Shown: piece by piece, positions 12,791 through 16,336 of the stretch | How positions within the stretch are numbered: the stretch's first letter is position 1 | How the letters are laid out: every line of letters starts with the position of its first letter | Source of the DNA: DASXRC01 sp036506495 | GTDB taxonomy: Bacteria > Actinomycetota > Actinomycetes > Mycobacteriales > Micromonosporaceae | Reading direction: 5' to 3' | DNA: 16,336 nt | NCBI GenBank assembly: GCA_036506495.1 | Contig: DASXRQ010000194.1 | Location: 1 to 16,336 of the forward strand | Program-made: the position numbers and the translations under genes | The notes under the pieces: generated by a model | The model's input: only the letters and a program-made list of their open reading frames with translations | Database searches by the model: none | Told to the model about the DNA's origin: nothing

Positions 12791-13690
12791 ATGGCCGCGC
12801 CACCCGACTCGGCGCCGACCCACCGCGGACCGTTCCACCCCGGCGACCGGGTCCAGCTCACCGATCCAAAGGGCCGAATGCACACGATCACGCTGGAACC
12901 CGGCAAGTCGCACCACACTCACCGGGGGGCGGTGGACCACGACGCGCTGATCGGGCTCCCCGAGGGCAGCGTGGTGACCTCCACCCGCGGCACGCCGTAC
13001 CTCGCGCTGCGGCCGCTGCTCGCCGACTACGTACTGTCGATGCCGCGCGGGGCCCAGGTGATCTATCCCAAGGACGCCGCCCAGATCGTGGCCATGGGCG
13101 ACGTGTTCCCGGGCGCCAAGGTGCTGGAGGCCGGCGCGGGCTCCGGGGCGTTGACCTGCTCGCTGCTCCGCGCGGTCGGCGCGGACGGCGAGGTGCGCTC
13201 GTACGAGGTGCGGGAGGACTTCGCGCAGATCGCGCGGCGCAACGTCGAGGCGTTCTTCGGCGCCCCGCATCCGGCGTGGCGGCTGCGCGTCGGCGACGTG
13301 GCCGACGCGTCCGAGACCGGTTTCGACCGGATCGTTCTTGACCTGCTCACCCCCTGGGACGTCCTCGACGTGGTCGAGCGCGGGCTCGTGCCGGGCGGGG
13401 TCTTCATCGGGTACGTGGCGACCACGCCGCAGCTGTCGGAGCTCGTGGAGGCGCTGCGTGCGCGCGGTGGCTTCACCGAGCCGCGAACCTGGGAGACGCT
13501 CGTTCGCGACTGGCACGCCGAGGGGCTCGCGGTCCGGCCGGCCCACCGGATGATCGGGCACACCGCGTTCCTCGTCTCGACCCGGCGGCTGGCCCCGGGC
13601 GTCACCGCTCCGCCGCGGCGCCGCAAACCCAGCAAGGGCGCGCAGGCGTATGCCCTCCGCCGGCGCGGAGCCGACGTGGCGGAGCCGTGA
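12791..13690 (+). CDS. trmI: tRNA (adenine-58-N1)-methyltransferase
   Basis: A 299-residue class I SAM-dependent methyltransferase. The N-terminal beta domain (GPFHPGDRVQLTDPKGR, 13-29, through GVVTSTRGTPYLALRP-like strands to about 80) is diagnostic of the TrmI family. The SAM loop VLEAGAGSGALT (111-122) follows, then YEVREDF (138-144) for the ribose, and the catalytic-site LDLLTPWD (183-190). The C-terminus is basic (PRRRKPSKG, about 276-284), as expected for tRNA contact. It methylates A58 in the T-loop, stabilising tRNA; the active form in Actinobacteria is a tetramer. The start is ATG 12791, supported by a leaderless -10 box. The end overlaps the next gene by 4 bp. In M. tuberculosis the orthologue (Rv2118c) also lies near mpa. 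Confidence 0.93.
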   Translation: MAAPPDSAPTHRGPFHPGDRVQLTDPKGRMHTITLEPGKSHHTHRGAVDHDALIGLPEGSVVTSTRGTPYLALRPLLADYVLSMPRGAQVIYPKDAAQIVAMGDVFPGAKVLEAGAGSGALTCSLLRAVGADGEVRSYEVREDFAQIARRNVEAFFGAPHPAWRLRVGDVADASETGFDRIVLDLLTPWDVLDVVERGLVPGGVFIGYVATTPQLSELVEALRARGGFTEPRTWETLVRDWHAEGLAVRPAHRMIGHTAFLVSTRRLAPGVTAPPRRRKPSKGAQAYALRRRGADVAEP

Positions 13691-14265
13691 GTAGCCCGGC
13701 GTACGGCGGCGCGGAGCTGCCCGCGGTGTTCCCCGACTGGTCGCCCTACCAGGACCTGGACGCGGCGGCTCGGGCGTACCTGCGGGATCCGGAGCTGGCG
13801 CTCGAGGCTCTCGGCGGGGTGCTGCGCGGCGCCACGGTGCTGGGCTTCACCCTCGAACGCTTCGTCAACGACGTCAACGGCGTCTGGCAGGAGGTCGTCG
13901 TCTGCGACGGCAGCCGCCTGATCCTCTGGCACGGCGAGGACGTGTCGCCCGGCGACGGCCCGGCCGGGTCGATGACCTCGTCGATCCGGGTCGTACCGCT
14001 GTCGACGGTGACGGAGGTGGGCACCCGGCGACGGCTGACCCGCACGGCCGGGGGCCAGCCCCGGGTCGACAGCGTCGACGTCTACGTGCTGCTCAGCTCG
14101 ATCGACGAGGCGCATCCGGCGGGCCCGGACGACCGCGGGCCGAAGGTACGCCACGACGCGCTGCGGTTCGGTAAGACGCTCGAGGACGGCGGGCCGGGAC
14201 AGATCGCCCGCGTCGAGGAGTTCGCCCGGCTTATCGCCTCTCTGGTGGGCCGGCCGACACTCTGA
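13687..14265 (+). CDS. Conserved protein of unknown function coupled to trmI
   Basis: A 192-residue soluble protein starting at GTG 13687 inside the stop of trmI (GTGA overlap), so translated with it. I do not recognise a domain. The sequence alternates beta-rich stretches (ATVLGFTLERFVNDVNG, about 49-65; WQEVVVCDGSRLILWHG, 67-83; IRVVPLSTVTEV, 100-111; VDVYVLLSS, 130-138) with polar loops, and ends in an amphipathic helix (RVEEFARLIASLVGR, about 175-189). No cysteine pair, metal motif or membrane helix stands out. Position between trmI and the proteasomal ATPase suggests a long-standing neighbour, but the function is open. A tandem repeat begins at its stop codon. Confidence 0.75.
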   Translation: MSSPAYGGAELPAVFPDWSPYQDLDAAARAYLRDPELALEALGGVLRGATVLGFTLERFVNDVNGVWQEVVVCDGSRLILWHGEDVSPGDGPAGSMTSSIRVVPLSTVTEVGTRRRLTRTAGGQPRVDSVDVYVLLSSIDEAHPAGPDDRGPKVRHDALRFGKTLEDGGPGQIARVEEFARLIASLVGRPTL

Positions 14266-14320
14266 GCGGTCTACGCCGCCCGGAGCGGTCCACGCCGCCC
14301 GGAGCGGTCTACGCCGCTAG
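14264..14320. repeat. Three tandem 19-bp repeats joining two convergent stops
   Basis: The unit GAGCGGTCTACGCCGCCCG occurs three times head to tail (14264-14282, 14283-14301, 14302-14320), with one change in the second and three at the end of the third. The first copy starts within the TGA of the upstream gene. The third contains the reverse stop codon of the ferredoxin gene (14309-14311) and encodes its last residues. Each unit holds a short GCGG/CCGC dyad, so the array may act as a two-way terminator. Confidence 0.85.
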
Positions 14321-14620
14321 GTCCGGACCCGCGTCCGGGCCGGCGACCTCGGCTCCGTCGCGGTGGCGTACGACGTGAATGCACTCACCGGGGCACTCGC
14401 GCGCGGCGTCGATCACCTCGAGCCGCAGGTGGGCGGGGACGTCGGTGCGGCTGCCCGCGGCAGTGAGCAGGTCACCGCCGCCGTCCTTGACATACGCCAG
14501 GCCGTCGACGTCGAACTCGAACACCTCCGGGGCGTACTGCACGCACAGCCCGTCGCCGGTGCACAGGTCCTGATCCACCCAGACCCGCAGCGGCTCGGTG
14601 CGGTCCGGCTTCGCCGACAC
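14309..14620 (-). CDS. Ferredoxin with C-x2-D-x2-C cluster site
   Basis: A 103-residue electron carrier. Cluster ligands are C20, D23 and C26 (CTGDGLC), and C76 (ARECPG), with the family signature APEVFEFDVDG (30-40). The middle position of the usual C-x2-C-x2-C is Asp, as in Pyrococcus furiosus ferredoxin, where the cluster can be [4Fe-4S] with Asp ligation or [3Fe-4S]. A further Cys (C80) lies four residues after C76. The tail is charged and disordered. Such ferredoxins often serve cytochromes P450, but none is nearby; the gene is instead between trmI and the proteasomal ATPase, transcribed away from the ATPase. The GTG start at 14620 is backed by GGGGAGG (14626-14632) with 5-nt spacing; a longer in-frame start at 14731 lacks this. 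Confidence 0.85.
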   Translation of the reverse strand: MSAKPDRTEPLRVWVDQDLCTGDGLCVQYAPEVFEFDVDGLAYVKDGGGDLLTAAGSRTDVPAHLRLEVIDAARECPGECIHVVRHRDGAEVAGPDAGPDLAA

Positions 14621-14647
14621 GCCAACCTCCCCTCGCCGTCTCCGCCG

Positions 14648-14653
14648 AACGTA
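14648..14653 (-). promoter_or_regulatory. -10-like box of the ferredoxin gene
   Basis: TACGTT on the minus strand would give a start near 14641 and a leader of about 20 nt holding the ribosome site. No clear -35. Tentative. Confidence 0.3.
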
Positions 14654-14738
14654 CCCGCCGCCCGCCGCGGTTGACCGGTCACCCCGGGTACCAATCGGCA
14701 CCGGGTGTCGGGTGGGTTCGCTCGGGCCCATCAGCGGT

Positions 14739-14744
14739 TAGTGT
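14739..14744 (+). promoter_or_regulatory. -10-like box of the proteasomal ATPase gene
   Basis: TAGTGT on the plus strand would start transcription near 14751, giving a leader of about 30 nt with GGGGAGG at 14768-14774. The divergent ferredoxin and ATPase genes share this 160-bp control region. Confidence 0.35.
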
Positions 14745-14780
14745 TATGGCAAGACGTTCAAGCCCCCGGGGAGGTGGGAC

Positions 14781-16336
14781 GTGGCACGCAGCGACGACGC
14801 GGATGCGCGCGCCGCACGGTGGGAGAAGGAGGCCCACGATCTCTCCACCCAGGTCGCGTTCCTTTCGGAGGAGCTCGCTCTGGTGCGGCGGAAACTGACG
14901 GAAGGCCCCCGACACGTACGCCAGCTCGAGGAGCGGCTTGCGGCGACGCAGGCCCAGCTCGCCCGGCTGACGGAGAACAACGAGCGGCTTGTGGCCACCC
15001 TGAAGGAGGCGCGGGCGCAGATCGTCACGCTGAAAGAGGAGATCGACAGGCTGGCTCAGCCACCCAGTGGCTACGGCGTCTTCCTGTCCCAGCACGACGA
15101 CGGCACCGTCGACGTGTTCACCGGCGGTCGCAAGCTCCGGGTGGCGGTTTCGCCGTCGCTCGACGCCGCCGACCTGCGACGCGGCCAGGAGGTGCTGCTC
15201 AACGACGCGCTGAACATCGTCGACGCGTTCGGCTTCGAGCGCACCGGCGAGGTCGTGATGCTCAAGGAGGTCCTCGAAAACCTCGACGGTGGCCCGGCGG
15301 ACCGGGCCTTGGTCATTTCACACGCCGATGAGGAGCGCATCGTCCACCTGGCGGACACTCTGGTGGGTGCCGCGCTGCGGTCCGGCGATTCGTTGATGAT
15401 CGAGCCGCGGTCCGCGTACGCGTACGAGCGGATCCCCAAGAGCGAGGTCGAGGAGCTCGTGCTCGAGGAGGTTCCGGACGTCGGGTACGCCGACATCGGC
15501 GGCCTCGACCGCCAGATCGAGCAGATCCGCGACGCGGTGGAGCTGCCGTTCCTGCACGCCGACCTGTTCCGCGAGCACCAGTTGCGCCCGCCCAAGGGCG
15601 TCCTGCTGTACGGGCCACCCGGCTGCGGTAAGACGCTGATCGCCAAGGCCGTGGCCAACTCGTTGGCCAAGCAGATGGCGGCCAAGCGTGGTGAGGAGAA
15701 GCACACCAGCTACTTCCTCAACATCAAGGGCCCGGAGCTGCTGAACAAGTACGTCGGCGAGACCGAGCGGCACATCCGGCTCGTCTTCCAGCGGGCCCGG
15801 GAGAAGGCCGGCGAGGGTACGCCGGTCATCGTGTTCTTCGACGAGATGGACTCGGTGTTCCGCACCCGCGGCTCGGGCGTCTCCTCCGATGTCGAGAACA
15901 CGATCGTGCCGCAGCTGCTCAGCGAGATCGACGGTGTCGAGGGCCTGGAGAACGTCATCGTCATCGGCGCGTCGAACCGGGAGGACATGATCGACCCGGC
16001 GATCCTGCGGCCCGGCCGGCTCGACGTGAAGATCAAGATTGAGCGGCCGGACGCGGAGGCCGCGAAGGACATCTTCTCCAAGTACATCCTGCCCGACCTG
16101 CCGCTGCACCCGGATGACCTCACCGAGCACGGCGGCTCGGCGGACGCCTGCGTCGCCGCGATGATCCAGGCGGCGGTGCTGCGGATGTACGCGGAGACCG
16201 AGGAGAACCGGTTCCTGGAGGTCACCTACGCCAACGGGGACAAGGAGGTCCTGTACTTCAAGGACTTCAACTCCGGCGCGATGATCCAGAACATCGTGGA
16301 CCGGGCGAAGAAGATGGCGATCAAGGAGTTCCTCTC
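14781..16336 (+). CDS. arc: Proteasome-associated AAA ATPase (Mpa/ARC), 3' end outside window
   Basis: 518 codons are visible and the frame is open to the window edge; about 70 more are expected. The N-terminal coiled coil (about 12-92: WEKEAHDL, QLEERLAATQAQLARLTENNERL) captures pupylated proteins through Pup. Two OB-fold domains follow (about 96-225: GYGVFLSQ, GEVVMLKEVLE). The AAA module has Walker A GPPGCGKT (278-285), pore loop KYVG (323-326), Walker B VIVFFDE (349-355), sensor N399 and RPGRLD (410-415). The hexamer unfolds Pup-tagged substrates and feeds the 20S proteasome. The C-terminal gate-opening residues are outside. Start GTG 14781 has GGGGAGG 6 nt upstream; ATG 14746 is out of frame. 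The pup, dop and proteasome subunit genes usually found next to this gene would be beyond the right edge. Confidence 0.96.
   Translation, partial: MARSDDADARAARWEKEAHDLSTQVAFLSEELALVRRKLTEGPRHVRQLEERLAATQAQLARLTENNERLVATLKEARAQIVTLKEEIDRLAQPPSGYGVFLSQHDDGTVDVFTGGRKLRVAVSPSLDAADLRRGQEVLLNDALNIVDAFGFERTGEVVMLKEVLENLDGGPADRALVISHADEERIVHLADTLVGAALRSGDSLMIEPRSAYAYERIPKSEVEELVLEEVPDVGYADIGGLDRQIEQIRDAVELPFLHADLFREHQLRPPKGVLLYGPPGCGKTLIAKAVANSLAKQMAAKRGEEKHTSYFLNIKGPELLNKYVGETERHIRLVFQRAREKAGEGTPVIVFFDEMDSVFRTRGSGVSSDVENTIVPQLLSEIDGVEGLENVIVIGASNREDMIDPAILRPGRLDVKIKIERPDAEAAKDIFSKYILPDLPLHPDDLTEHGGSADACVAAMIQAAVLRMYAETEENRFLEVTYANGDKEVLYFKDFNSGAMIQNIVDRAKKMAIKEFL

Noticed and set aside
11509..12918. 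A 469-codon open frame on the minus strand opposite the M50 protease and start of trmI.
   Set aside because: It mirrors a protein with a complete HELGH/DGG signature; composition is rich in Arg, Glu and His repeats typical of antisense frames in high-GC DNA, and no domain is seen.
15318..16130. A 270-codon open frame on the minus strand opposite the proteasomal ATPase.
   Set aside because: Antisense shadow of a highly conserved AAA domain; no ribosome site or recognisable motif.

Overview
The window is high-GC actinobacterial chromosome. Its right end carries the AAA ATPase of the Pup-proteasome (Mpa/ARC), which is essentially an actinobacterial gene. GTG starts, four-base stop/start overlaps and -10-like TANNNT boxes placed 6-7 nt before start codons fit the same group. 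Micromonosporaceae or a relative is my guess from gene content; the sequence alone does not prove it. There are 17 protein genes (the last cut by the window edge) and no RNA gene, IS element or CRISPR array that I can see. No gene-free stretch exceeds 300 bases.

Left part (1-4932), small accessory genes: an SDR-family protein that has lost the usual Tyr/Lys catalytic pair; a toxin-antitoxin-like pair (ribbon-helix-helix antitoxin plus MazF/PemK-like toxin, coupled by a 4-bp overlap); a sensor-domain-like membrane protein without a kinase; a purine-type phosphoribosyltransferase; a VOC-fold protein on the minus strand; then a 53-residue very acidic protein followed one base later by a putative cell-wall hydrolase. 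The hydrolase has no signal peptide, ends in a peptidoglycan-binding domain, and seems to have a circularly permuted NlpC/P60-like catalytic domain (His before Cys). A HAD phosphatase closes this part.

Middle part (5181-10505, minus strand): sensor histidine kinase, NarL-type response regulator, ABC ATPase and an 849-residue MacB/FtsX-type permease, in that transcriptional order. The first two and the last two are each translationally coupled. Between the pairs lies a 116-bp gap with a near-perfect inverted repeat and a possible promoter, suggesting that the two-component system controls the transporter.

Right part (10587-16336), proteasome-linked housekeeping block: RecB-family PD-(D/E)XK nuclease with a four-cysteine Fe-S signature (minus), divergent from an M50 site-2 protease; tRNA m1A58 methyltransferase TrmI; a conserved protein of unknown function coupled to it; an Asp-containing 3Fe-4S/4Fe-4S ferredoxin (minus); and the proteasomal ATPase (518 codons visible). 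In mycobacteria trmI and a RecB-family gene also lie close to mpa, so this is probably an old conserved neighbourhood.

The most useful outcomes are the permuted-lysin/acidic-protein pair, the operator-like repeat in front of the ABC genes, the recurrent leaderless promoter signature (which also fixes several start codons), and the 19-bp tandem repeat joining two convergent stop codons.
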